DNA of 14,258 bases, taken from the NCBI GenBank assembly GCA_013203065.1, contig JABMQV010000222.1, positions 1 through 14,258 of the forward strand. The letters run 5' to 3'. This DNA comes from Desulfobacteraceae bacterium (GTDB lineage Bacteria; Desulfobacterota; DSM-4660; Desulfatiglandales; Desulfatiglandaceae). Shown here piece after piece: positions 7,840 to 14,258 of this stretch (position 1 is its first letter; each line of letters begins with the position of its first letter). The notes under the pieces are model-generated. The model was not told where the DNA came from. It did not search any database and worked only from the letters and a program-made list of their open reading frames with translations. Both the position numbers and the translations under genes were made by a program.

Positions 7840-8636
7840 AAAAAAGAACCATCTTCCTCGTCTGTTTTTACATACTCCTTATGTTCCCCATTTACTGGAT
7901 GATCGTAAATTCTCTCAAGACCGAGAAAGAGATTTTTACCATGACCACGTTCTTTCCAAAAGAGATCACATTTGCTAATTATATCGAAATATTCACCAAT
8001 CCCATATGGACGGACAGCCTCATCAATTCTATCATTTATGTGTGTCTGAACGTGGTCATCACGCTTCTTGCCGCAATCCCCGGGGCCTATGCTTTTTCAC
8101 GGTGGAAATTCCGCGGAAGCAACCACCTCTTTTTCTGGCTGCTTACAAACCGTATGGCGCCTGCAGCGATATTCATGATCCCGTTTACAGAACTCTATTT
8201 TACCCTCAAGCTTTTCGACACGCATCTGGGAGTGGCCCTCGCCCACTGCCTTTTCAATATTCCGTTGGCCGTCTGGATCCTTGAAGGCTTCATGTCCGCC
8301 ATTCCAAAAGAGATCGATGAAACGGCCTTCATCGACGGATTCAGCTTCTTCCGTTTTTTTCGCAAGGTTTTCTTTCCGCTGATCGCCCCCGGGATTGGGG
8401 TCGCCGCCTTTTTTGCCTTCACCTTCTCCTGGGTGGAGATGATCATCGCCAAAACACTGACGGGTCCCATTGCCAAACCCATGGTGGTAACCATCGCGGT
8501 GGCCCAGCAGGCCGTTGAAGGGACCCGCTGGGGACTGATGTCGGCCCTGACCGTGGTGATGATTCTCCCGGGTATTTTCGTGGTCTATTTTGTAAGACAT
8601 TATATGGCAAAAGGCTTTTCCTTGGGGAGGGTGTGA
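7836..8636 (+). CDS. glpQ: GlpQ-like ABC transporter permease (MalG/UgpE type)
   Basis: 266-residue second permease. The N-terminus MKKRTIFLVCFYILLMFPIY is a first membrane segment, followed by the MalG-type WMIVNSLKTEKEIF and about five more membrane spans. The coupling loop at 160-183 (IDETAFIDGFSFFRFFRKVF) fits the EAA consensus with Thr-Ala-Phe in place of Ala-Ala-x. The open frame extends upstream to 7680, but those 52 residues lie entirely inside the previous permease. I chose ATG 7836 because it gives the ATGA overlap with the preceding stop, has AAAGGA at 7822-7827, and starts right at the first membrane segment. This gene is named for the transporter permease and is unrelated to the glycerophosphodiester phosphodiesterase also called GlpQ. 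Confidence 0.9.
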   Translation: MKKRTIFLVCFYILLMFPIYWMIVNSLKTEKEIFTMTTFFPKEITFANYIEIFTNPIWTDSLINSIIYVCLNVVITLLAAIPGAYAFSRWKFRGSNHLFFWLLTNRMAPAAIFMIPFTELYFTLKLFDTHLGVALAHCLFNIPLAVWILEGFMSAIPKEIDETAFIDGFSFFRFFRKVFFPLIAPGIGVAAFFAFTFSWVEMIIAKTLTGPIAKPMVVTIAVAQQAVEGTRWGLMSALTVVMILPGIFVVYFVRHYMAKGFSLGRV

Positions 8637-8639
8637 GCA

Positions 8640-8936
8640 ATGGAATGGCTGGAAGAACAAGTCAGATGGATGCAGTGGAGCCTTCCGAGTGCAGTCTTCT
8701 TTTTGGCGCTTTTCTTTACCCTTATTGGCATGAGTATCTGGGAAGGGTACCGGCCCTGTGTGCGCCGTAAGGGGTTTCTCCCAATGGTCACTACACGTGG
8801 CGACCGGCTCTTTCTTGGAATTATATCGACCATAGGCATCTGCATGATTTGGATCGGCCTGTTTAAAGGCGTCCTCATGATCTTACCGCTGATCATAGCA
8901 GCTGTTTGGTTTTTTGTCCTGGCAAAATGGGGATAA
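8640..8936 (+). CDS. glpU: GlpU-like small membrane protein (DUF2160)
   Basis: 98-residue protein with three likely membrane segments: near 15-33 (SAVFFLALFFTLIGMSIW), 58-74 (FLGIISTIGICMIWIGL) and 77-95 (VLMILPLIIAAVWFFVLAK). The pattern M-S-I-W-E plus RKGFLPMVTTRGDRLFLG matches what I recall of DUF2160 proteins, which are found with glycerol-type importers and are called GlpU in Rhizobium leguminosarum. The role is not established: an accessory channel subunit or assembly factor of the permease is plausible. It starts three bases after the GlpQ-like stop, preceded by GGGGAGG at 8624-8630. Its last codons carry the left arm of an 11-bp inverted repeat that spans the stop codon. Confidence 0.85.
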   Translation: MEWLEEQVRWMQWSLPSAVFFLALFFTLIGMSIWEGYRPCVRRKGFLPMVTTRGDRLFLGIISTIGICMIWIGLFKGVLMILPLIIAAVWFFVLAKWG

Positions 8937-8945
8937 CCAAACAGC
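8901..8945. repeat. 11-bp inverted repeat spanning the glpU-like stop codon
   Basis: GCTGTTTGGTT at 8901-8911 is repeated perfectly in reverse complement as AACCAAACAGC at 8935-8945, around a 23-base loop that contains a T-run (8910-8915) and the end of the DUF2160 coding sequence. In RNA it would form a hairpin between the permease block and the binding-protein gene. The position fits a processing or stability element that lets the binding protein be made at a different level from the membrane subunits. No T-run follows the right arm, so it is not a standard terminator on the plus strand. Confidence 0.5.
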
Positions 8946-9109
8946 GGATTTGAGTGAAAACGGGTGAATGAGACATCAGGCCCGAGACAAAGCTTATTTT
9001 TTAAAAGAAAGGAGGTGAAAACGACTGATTGCTGTCCGTACTGAATGAAGCGTGTGGTGAAAGGTATTCGTCGCTAATCGATCTTGTCGTATAACAAAGG
9101 AGGACAAAG

Positions 9110-10834
9110 ATGACAAAAAAGATGCTATCTGTCGGTGCGTGTTTTATCATTTTGGGCCTCGCTTTTGCGTGTTTTCTTTCTCCCGTAGAAGCGGCTGTTG
9201 GTAAAAAAACCGCAGCGGCCATCGAAAAATGGATCAATGAGTTCCAGCCATCGGCCTTCAGTAAAGAAGAGCAAAGGAAGGAATTGGAATGGTTCGCCGA
9301 AGCAGCCAAACCCTACCGTGGCATGACAATCACCTCTTGCTCAGAGACCATAGCTCCCCACGTCTTTGAACATGATATCCTCACAAAGGCCTTCCAGGAA
9401 ATTACGGGCATTACCGCGAAACACGACCTCATTGGCGAAGGTGATGTGGTCGACCGTATCGCGCGACAGGTGCAAACCAGACGAAAACTCTATGACGTTT
9501 TCATCAATGATGCTGACCTTGTTGGGTGGCATTTGCGTTCGGGTGCTATCGTCAATCTGACCGAATATATGGCTGGAGAGGGGAAGGCCGTTACCGATCC
9601 CTACCTCGATCTGGACGATTTTCTAAATCTGGAATTCGGCCAGGATTACGATGGAAATCAATTACAGCTTCCGGACCAGCAGTTTGCCGCGCTTTACTGG
9701 TACCGTTATGACTGGTTCAACAGGCCGGACCTGAAAGCAGCCTTCAAGAAAAAGTACGGCTACGAGTTGGCTGTGCCACTGAATTGGTCTGCCTATGAAG
9801 ACATTGCGGAATTTTTTACAGGCCGGGTGATTGATGGAAAGAAACGATGGGGCCACTTTGACTTCGCAAAAAAGGGACCGGACCTTGGCTGGCGCTTTAC
9901 CGACGCATGGCTCTCCATTGCAGGCGCCTCTGACAAAGGCCTTCCCAATGGCTTTCCCGTTGATGACTGGGGAATCCGCGTCAACGAGAAACGCATTCCC
10001 GTCGGCGCCTCTGTGGAGCGGGGTGGGGCCGTAAACAGCCCTGCATCCATTTATGCCTTAGAAAAATATCTCACCTGGGCAAGGAAATATGCGCCCCCCA
10101 GTGTCTACTCCGTGAGCGCCACGGAGATGCTTGGCTACGCCAAGGGCGGTGATATTGCTCAATTCTGTTTCTATTATATCGTTGGACTCTGGGATCCCGG
10201 ATTTCACAAGCCTCCCATGGTTGATGCTGCAGGGAACCTCAACTGGCGGGTAGCCCCTGTTCCCCACGGCAAGTACTGGCAGGAAGGAATGAAGGTGGGA
10301 TATCAGGACTGCGGCGCATGGACGATTCCCAAAAACGTAAAAGGCAAGAATCGTGATGCAGCATGGCTCTGGGCCCAGTTTTGCGTCTCCAAAACCGTTC
10401 AACTCAAGAAGTTCCTCTATGGCAACGGACCCATCCGGAAATCCAGCATATTTCATCCCTACGTGTCAGAGCGAATGGGAAAATGGGGTGGTGTTATCGA
10501 GTTTTACCGATCCAAATATGAAAAACTGTACACGGACTCCGGCGTAAATGTACCGCACTACCCGCTATTGGCGGAACAATGGTGGAGACACATAGGGCCG
10601 GCTCTCAACGGAGACATCACCGCTGAGGAGGCAATGAACAACCTGGCCAAGGACATGGACGATCTCATGGGCAAAATGAGACTCCCCAAATACAATCCCG
10701 TCCTCAATCCTATAATGCCAAAGGAGTTCTGGCTGGACAAATCCAAGAATCCGGGAGCACCATGGCCTGAAATAAAGGAAAGAGAAAAACCTCAAACCAT
10801 GAAATATGAAGAATTGGTAGAGAAGTGGAAATAG
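9110..10834 (+). CDS. glpV: GlpV-like periplasmic substrate-binding protein of the ABC importer
   Basis: 574-residue extracellular solute-binding protein that would capture the substrate in the periplasm and deliver it to the permease pair. It opens with a signal peptide: KK, a hydrophobic core (about 6-24), then SPVEA with likely signal peptidase I cleavage near residue 28. There is no good lipobox, although a Cys lies in LAFAC. Segments such as AIEKWINEFQPSAFSKEEQ, AAKPYRGM, GEGDVVDRIARQVQT and VNLTEYMAGEGKAVTDPYLD agree with my recollection of the GlpV family, whose members are this large. AAAGGAGG at 9096-9103 precedes the ATG. The gene comes last in the cluster, 173 bases after the DUF2160 gene, and is followed by a strong hairpin. 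The substrate may be glycerol or another small polyol; sequence alone does not decide. Confidence 0.9.
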   Translation: MTKKMLSVGACFIILGLAFACFLSPVEAAVGKKTAAAIEKWINEFQPSAFSKEEQRKELEWFAEAAKPYRGMTITSCSETIAPHVFEHDILTKAFQEITGITAKHDLIGEGDVVDRIARQVQTRRKLYDVFINDADLVGWHLRSGAIVNLTEYMAGEGKAVTDPYLDLDDFLNLEFGQDYDGNQLQLPDQQFAALYWYRYDWFNRPDLKAAFKKKYGYELAVPLNWSAYEDIAEFFTGRVIDGKKRWGHFDFAKKGPDLGWRFTDAWLSIAGASDKGLPNGFPVDDWGIRVNEKRIPVGASVERGGAVNSPASIYALEKYLTWARKYAPPSVYSVSATEMLGYAKGGDIAQFCFYYIVGLWDPGFHKPPMVDAAGNLNWRVAPVPHGKYWQEGMKVGYQDCGAWTIPKNVKGKNRDAAWLWAQFCVSKTVQLKKFLYGNGPIRKSSIFHPYVSERMGKWGGVIEFYRSKYEKLYTDSGVNVPHYPLLAEQWWRHIGPALNGDITAEEAMNNLAKDMDDLMGKMRLPKYNPVLNPIMPKEFWLDKSKNPGAPWPEIKEREKPQTMKYEELVEKWK

Positions 10835-10845
10835 TAAACTAGGTG

Positions 10846-10884
10846 TATGATGGGAAGGGCGCTCAGTGCGTGCTTCCCATCATA
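10846..10884 (+). terminator. Strong hairpin after the binding-protein gene, probable transcription terminator in the convergent gap
   Basis: TATGATGGGAAG (10846-10857) and CTTCCCATCATA (10873-10884) are perfect 12-bp reverse complements around a 15-base loop. The loop can pair further (GCGC 10859-10862 with GCGT 10868-10871, one wobble). It lies 12 bases after the stop of the binding-protein gene. There is no T-run directly after the stem; an A5/T6 tract follows only at 10905-10915, so it could end transcription from either side or act as an mRNA 3'-end stabiliser. The convergent aldolase gene ends at 10927. Confidence 0.6.
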
Positions 10885-10926
10885 GAACTGTTGCGAATAC
10901 AGAGAAAAATTTTTTCTGCCCTCGCC

Positions 10927-11526
10927 CTAAAGCTTCAGGTGCGTTTTAACAATCAATTGGGCAGCCTCCATCAAATCTGATCCCACCGCCACATACCCAT
11001 GGTTTTTCATCACGATCGGTTTATCGTCCTTTCCAAGCGTATCACATGTGATCTTGGCCAGGGCGAGTGAGCCATAGGGCTCTTCCGTTGCCGTTTCCTT
11101 GACCTTTCCAGCCAGCACCTCTGAAGAAGGGATATTGTGGACGTGAACCACTGCCTCGGCATCAGGTCTGCACTGGAGTATCAGGTAATGGAGAAGTGTT
11201 TCAGCTGAAGGTTTCCTGACACCAATGTAGTTCACCTTCATCTCCTCAACCGAGCAATAGGGAACATAGACGATTTCTTCTTTTTCAAGCACTTTAAGGT
11301 TTGCCCCGGAGGCTGTAATGGCCATACCATCAGCGAACCTCATACTGAAGTTTCCTGCATTTTGAGGGACCATGCTGTGTTTACTTGCGAGATCCGCACA
11401 TTCTTTGAAAAGCGGAAAAATCTCATCAAAGCCATGAGGCAACTCCTCATCAAGTTTGATTGCATCAAACTTGACTCCCACGTATCCGTTCATCAATTCC
11501 TTGCCCTTTTCGTCAGTTCCTGTCAT
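10927..11526 (-). CDS. Class II aldolase/adducin-family protein (L-fuculose-phosphate-aldolase-like)
   Basis: 199-residue single-domain zinc enzyme of the class II aldolase/epimerase fold. Aligned by pattern with fuculose-phosphate aldolase: GNFSMR (58-63) in the GNxSxR phosphate-binding loop, ITASGANL (70-77), catalytic glutamate E109 in KPSAETLLHY, zinc ligands H128 and H130 in VVHVHN, and the third histidine H176 in KNHGYVAVG. Members cleave ketose 1-phosphates into dihydroxyacetone phosphate plus an aldehyde, or act as epimerases, decarboxylases or dehydratases, so the precise reaction is open. AAGGAG lies upstream of the ATG on the minus strand (about 11537-11542). It is the last gene of the minus-strand cluster, 106 bases after a broken SDR and in the same direction as the FGGY kinase, which would supply a phosphorylated sugar. 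Confidence 0.85.
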   Translation of the reverse strand: MTGTDEKGKELMNGYVGVKFDAIKLDEELPHGFDEIFPLFKECADLASKHSMVPQNAGNFSMRFADGMAITASGANLKVLEKEEIVYVPYCSVEEMKVNYIGVRKPSAETLLHYLILQCRPDAEAVVHVHNIPSSEVLAGKVKETATEEPYGSLALAKITCDTLGKDDKPIVMKNHGYVAVGSDLMEAAQLIVKTHLKL

Positions 11527-11632
11527 ATTTTCGTTTCTCCTTTCAAATCGTTTCCAAAAACTTTAGCTTAAGGTCTATAGTATGATTATGGGACCCTTTT
11601 ACCGGCTTGTCTCCTACTCTTCAGACAGACCA

Positions 11633-11770
11633 CTACGCTATCTTACCACCATCAACCACCATGCTGTGCCCTGTAACATAGGAGGCTGCCTCTGAGCAGA
11701 GCCAGACAGCTGCCTCGGCCACCTCCTCTTCAGAAGCCTGTTTTCCAAAAAGAACACACTTCCGATGAGT
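11633..11770 (-). pseudogene. 3' remnant of a short-chain dehydrogenase/reductase gene
   Basis: The 380 bases between the aldolase and the DUF2148 gene hold no intact gene, but on the minus strand a frame ends at TAG (11635-11633) with a clear SDR C-terminus: ASEEEVAEAAVWLCSEAASY followed by VTGHSMVVDGGKIA. The pattern EExAxAxxWLxSxxASxxTGxxxxVDGG is diagnostic of classical SDRs. About 45 residues are recognisable. The frame stays open further upstream, into the end of the DUF2148 gene, but that part (such as VWLGRVSLSEVPW) does not look like an SDR, and there is no in-frame ATG before the recognisable part. The cofactor motif and the catalytic Ser-Tyr-Lys are absent. The 5' part therefore seems to have been lost by deletion or scrambled by frameshifts. 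The boundary at 11770 is approximate. Confidence 0.7.
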
Positions 11771-11906
11771 AAACAGGTCCCCTCCCAAGGCATCGCCACT
11801 TTTTAGCGTCCCATCGACGGTCCTGAGGCCAGTCCAGGGGACCTCCGAAAGAGATACCCGCCCCAGCCATACCTCACATTCTTGAGCCCTTACTACTGCC
11901 GTACCG

Positions 11907-12428
11907 TTACTTGCGATCGAAAAAGATGTTTTTTCCTGTTGAAGCGAGGGCGATACCCATGATTACGGCGGCATCCACCAGTTTCATTTCCCGGGCAACG
12001 GCGCCGATACGATACATAATACGGTTGTCTGCGTTCATAAGAGAAGCTGTCTTCACCGCCGAACCAAGGGCAATACCCAAATCCAGCAGCTTATATGCAC
12101 AGTTCGGGCCGGCGAACTGAACATCGACCTGAGGTGCCTCGGTAATGCCCTTACAATCAGAATACCCGCATGCTCCACAGTTAAGTCCCAGGGGTTTGGC
12201 AGTTTTCACACCAATGAGGACAACGGCCCCCGAGGCCTTCACATTTCCCCCATCACGATCAAAGCTCTTTAAACCCTTGCGCTCGCCATAGGCAACCATC
12301 TCATCGCCCAACCTGGCTAAATCAGGGCCGTCCACAATCTTGATTTCAATGTCGTCAATCCCTCCGCTCTTGGGAGCGGTACGGGCAGCTACAGCCATGA
12401 GTTCTGCAATAATTCCTAGTCCATCCAT
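11907..12428 (-). CDS. DUF2148 (ferredoxin-domain) protein
   Basis: 173-residue protein of the DUF2148 family, described as containing a ferredoxin-like domain. It carries a compact cysteine cluster LNCGACGYSDCKG (C84, C87, C92) plus C110 in AGPNCAYK, a set that could bind one [4Fe-4S] cluster. This resembles the CxxCGxxxC patterns of corrinoid iron-sulfur and CO-dehydrogenase-related proteins. The C-terminus ASTGKNIFFDRK looks complete for the family. Function is unknown; members occur mainly in strict anaerobes. The frame is open to 12617, but the extra 63 residues overlap the upstream gene, while ATG 12428 has AAGGAGG about eight bases before it. It lies 13 bases after the C_GCAxxG_C_C gene, so the two are probably cotranscribed. 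Confidence 0.85.
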   Translation of the reverse strand: MDGLGIIAELMAVAARTAPKSGGIDDIEIKIVDGPDLARLGDEMVAYGERKGLKSFDRDGGNVKASGAVVLIGVKTAKPLGLNCGACGYSDCKGITEAPQVDVQFAGPNCAYKLLDLGIALGSAVKTASLMNADNRIMYRIGAVAREMKLVDAAVIMGIALASTGKNIFFDRK

Positions 12429-12441
12429 CAATAAATCCTCC

Positions 12442-12942
12442 TTATTTTGTTTTTGAAATTTTATCCTGTTCAAATATAAAATAAAGCATCTCCAAAGCCT
12501 TCGCCACTTGTCCTTCACCGCATTTGCGCCGGTTTTCCACTGTCCAATAGGCTTTTCTTTTAGCCTGGTCTGAGATATCAACTCCCAGGATGTCTCTGCA
12601 ATACAGTGATCCTTCAAATTCCTTGAATTTATTCAAATATGCCGAGACCAATTCATAGGTATATTCCTTACGCCTTGCTTCTTCTTCAGAAAGCTCAACG
12701 CGGCCAAATTTCTGACTCAGGGCCATTACACCTCCTGACACGGCGCCACAAATTTCCCCACGATTTCCCATTCCGCCCCCAAATCCGGTGGCGCTTTTTA
12801 GAACATCATCGTTACGAATCTCAAGGAGTTCTTGACAACATAATAGGGTGGTTTGGGCGCAGTTATACCCGGAAATGAGGTATTGCACTGCGTTTTCCAT
12901 GATGACATCTTTAGACAGGGTCATGGGTTCAGGCCTTTTCAT
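12442..12942 (-). CDS. C_GCAxxG_C_C family putative redox protein
   Basis: 166 residues with the ordered cysteines of this family: GYNCAQ (C28), CC (35-36), a glycine-rich GFGGGMGNRGEICGAVSGG with C65, LYCRDILG (C115) and KCGEG (C141). The family is recognised by this conserved cysteine pattern and is thought to be redox-active or metal-binding, but no reaction is established. It is common in anaerobic bacteria. The start overlaps the stop of the 2-hydroxyacid dehydrogenase by four bases (ATGA), indicating translational coupling. An alternative ATG at 12924 has AAAAGG at workable spacing, so the first six residues are uncertain. With the DUF2148 gene it forms a cysteine-rich pair inside an otherwise sugar-catabolic cluster. 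Confidence 0.85.
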   Translation of the reverse strand: MKRPEPMTLSKDVIMENAVQYLISGYNCAQTTLLCCQELLEIRNDDVLKSATGFGGGMGNRGEICGAVSGGVMALSQKFGRVELSEEEARRKEYTYELVSAYLNKFKEFEGSLYCRDILGVDISDQAKRKAYWTVENRRKCGEGQVAKALEMLYFIFEQDKISKTK

Positions 12943-14039
12943 TTACTGATACAACATTCCAGGGGCTCATTTGATATGAATCGCCGGATTTCCTGCGCAA
13001 CTCTCTTGCATGAATTGGCTGCTGTTTCTTTACTGGAACCCGCGATGTGGGGCGTGAGCGTCAAGTTATCCAATTCCAGGAGGGGGTAACTGCTGTCAAT
13101 GGGCTCCACATCAAACGTATCAAGTACGGCTCCGGCAATCCAGCCTTCTTTAAGTGCCCGATAAAGGGCCTTATAGTCCATAAGGGGTCCACGCCCGGAA
13201 TTGACGATACAGGCAGAGGGCTTCATCATTCTCAATTCCTTTTCGCCGATCATGCCTGTTGTCTCCTCGGTGACCCTTGCATGAAGACTCACCACATCAG
13301 ATGCCCTCAACAGGGTCTCAAGATCTACCATTTCCACCTTGAGTTCTTTAAAGACGTCTGAAGGAACGTAAGGATCTGATGCGATCACCCTCATTCTCAA
13401 AGCATTGAGCATGGGTGCCACCAATTGCCCGATTATTCCAAAACCAACCAGCCCGGCCGTCTGCCCACGTATTTCCGTGGGGGCCCGTTCATACCGATAG
13501 CAGTCAGAACGCCATATGCCTTTTTTCATATCCGCATGGCATTCTGCAATCCTTTTGACGTGTGAAAAAATCATGGCTAACGTGAATTCTGCAACCGCAG
13601 TGGCATTCCGCCCCGGTACGTTGACAACCGGGATGCCCTTTTCCGCAGCAAACGCAACATTGGCGTTGACCGGCCCTCCCCGGGTCACCCCAATCAGTTT
13701 CAATCTCGGAGCAGATTCGATGACACGTCTGGTTATGGGTGCAAGGTCGGTGACAATAATATCCACATCACCCACCCGTTGAATAATCTCATCCACATCA
13801 CCAACAGCCTCATGGACCTCCTCAATGGTATAAAACGGTTCATCTGGCCAGGCATTTTCCATGAATTTATAGGAGACATCAATCTGGAGATCAGCCAGTT
13901 GCTCATTAATAGCCCTTTCAAAGAGCTCGTTCCTCAGAAATCGGTCTCCAATTACCAAAATTGTCCACTTGTTCTTGTTCATCATTCCCATGTGCCTTTG
14001 GTTTTCCAAATTTTCTAATTTTAAAGCTTCCTCTGACAT
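12939..14039 (-). CDS. D-isomer-specific 2-hydroxyacid dehydrogenase (phosphoglycerate-dehydrogenase-like)
   Basis: 366-residue NAD-dependent dehydrogenase that would interconvert a D-2-hydroxyacid and a 2-oxoacid in the cytoplasm. The Rossmann motif is GFGIIG (199-204) in AGLVGFGIIGQLVA, followed by D222 in ASDPY, an acidic residue favouring NAD. Catalytic residues are R283 (NSGRGPLMD), E312 (DTFDVEP) and H331 (TPHIAGSS). The family landmark VPGRNATAVAEFTLAMI appears at 141-157. There is no C-terminal ACT domain, so a catabolic role is more likely than serine biosynthesis. Start uncertain: ATG 14039 has no visible ribosome site, while ATGs at 13991, 13985 and 13982 lie after AAAGG and just before the conserved KWTILVIGD. 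It lies 27 bases after the kinase stop and overlaps the next gene by four bases. Confidence 0.88.
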   Translation of the reverse strand: MSEEALKLENLENQRHMGMMNKNKWTILVIGDRFLRNELFERAINEQLADLQIDVSYKFMENAWPDEPFYTIEEVHEAVGDVDEIIQRVGDVDIIVTDLAPITRRVIESAPRLKLIGVTRGGPVNANVAFAAEKGIPVVNVPGRNATAVAEFTLAMIFSHVKRIAECHADMKKGIWRSDCYRYERAPTEIRGQTAGLVGFGIIGQLVAPMLNALRMRVIASDPYVPSDVFKELKVEMVDLETLLRASDVVSLHARVTEETTGMIGEKELRMMKPSACIVNSGRGPLMDYKALYRALKEGWIAGAVLDTFDVEPIDSSYPLLELDNLTLTPHIAGSSKETAANSCKRVAQEIRRFISNEPLECCISK

Positions 14040-14066
14040 TTTAGAAGGTCCGGGTGGAAAAATCCC

Positions 14067-14258
14067 TCACGTCCCCGGAGCTCTCCACATGGGAGTCAGG
14101 AGTCCCTTATTCACGATATCCATGACTTCCATGTATACGTCATTCCATCGTTGATAAAATCCTTTGTACTTTTCGTGGGCTTTCATATTGGGGTGGAATA
14201 CCCTTTCCGTCTCGACCCATTTTTCCACGGCATCCTGAGGACTCTTGAAGAGCCCGGC
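14067..14258 (-). CDS. FGGY-family carbohydrate kinase, C-terminal fragment (rest outside window)
   Basis: A minus-strand frame enters from the right edge and stops at TGA (14069-14067), giving 63 residues. The beginning AGLFKSPQDAVEKWVETERV and the following FHPNMKAHEKYKGFYQRWND fit the C-terminal end of FGGY kinases (xylulokinase, glycerol kinase and autoinducer-2 kinase group), which typically read AGxFxxxxxAxxxMVxxxxxFxPNxxxxxxYxxxYxxYxxxY. These enzymes phosphorylate sugars, polyols or ketoses with ATP. The catalytic and sugar-specificity residues are outside the window, so the substrate cannot be assigned. It is upstream of, and probably cotranscribed with, the 2-hydroxyacid dehydrogenase. 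Confidence 0.75.
   Translation of the reverse strand, partial: AGLFKSPQDAVEKWVETERVFHPNMKAHEKYKGFYQRWNDVYMEVMDIVNKGLLTPMWRAPGT

Noticed and set aside
8097..8660. 187-codon open frame on the minus strand opposite the second permease and DUF2160 genes
   Set aside because: Its translation is rich in His, Gly and Glu with no recognisable motif, and it mirrors well-supported membrane-protein genes; treated as a shadow frame.
9067..9095. TTCGTC with a 17-base spacer to TATAAC as a promoter for the binding-protein gene
   Set aside because: Transcription would start within the ribosome-binding site at about 9102, and the -35 match is poor.
12429..12617. 63-residue N-terminal extension of the DUF2148 protein
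   Set aside because: It overlaps the C_GCAxxG_C_C gene in another frame, while a strong AAGGAGG precedes ATG 12428.

Overview
The window looks like a catabolic accessory locus from an anaerobic bacterium, most plausibly a Desulfobacterota-type sulfate reducer or syntroph. That placement is an inference. It rests on the roughly balanced base composition, the C_GCAxxG_C_C redox protein beside a DUF2148 iron-sulfur-type protein, and the mix of a glycerol-type ABC importer with a lipoate-dependent 2-oxoacid dehydrogenase. No rRNA, tRNA, CRISPR array or insertion sequence was seen.

Plus strand, left to right: the 3' end of an RpiR-family (SIS domain) regulator (2-160); three subunits of a 2-oxoacid/acetoin dehydrogenase complex in the unusual order E1-beta (215-1216), E2 (1219-2463), E1-alpha (2635-3609), with no E3; an SDR oxidoreductase (3650-4375); then a complete six-gene importer (4588-10834) that matches the rhizobial GlpSTPQUV glycerol transporter gene for gene: two different ATPases, two permeases, a small DUF2160 membrane protein and a large periplasmic binding protein. 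A 12-bp perfect hairpin follows the binding-protein gene in the convergent gap.

Minus strand, in transcription order from the right edge: the C-terminus of an FGGY carbohydrate kinase (14258-14067), a 2-hydroxyacid dehydrogenase (14039-12939), a C_GCAxxG_C_C redox protein (12942-12442), a DUF2148 protein (12428-11907), a 5'-truncated SDR remnant (about 11770-11633) and a class II aldolase (11526-10927). Tight spacing and one ATGA overlap suggest an operon.

Together the two convergent arms resemble a pathway for a small polyol or sugar: import by the Glp-type transporter, oxidation by the SDR or the 2-hydroxyacid dehydrogenase, phosphorylation by the FGGY kinase, aldol cleavage, and oxidation of a 2-oxoacid or acetoin-like product to an acyl-CoA. 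The substrate cannot be read from the sequence. Glycerol is possible, but no glpD is visible and the accessory enzymes point to a different small polyol. The most distinctive signal is the ATPase pair: every deviation from consensus falls on one of the two predicted composite ATP sites.
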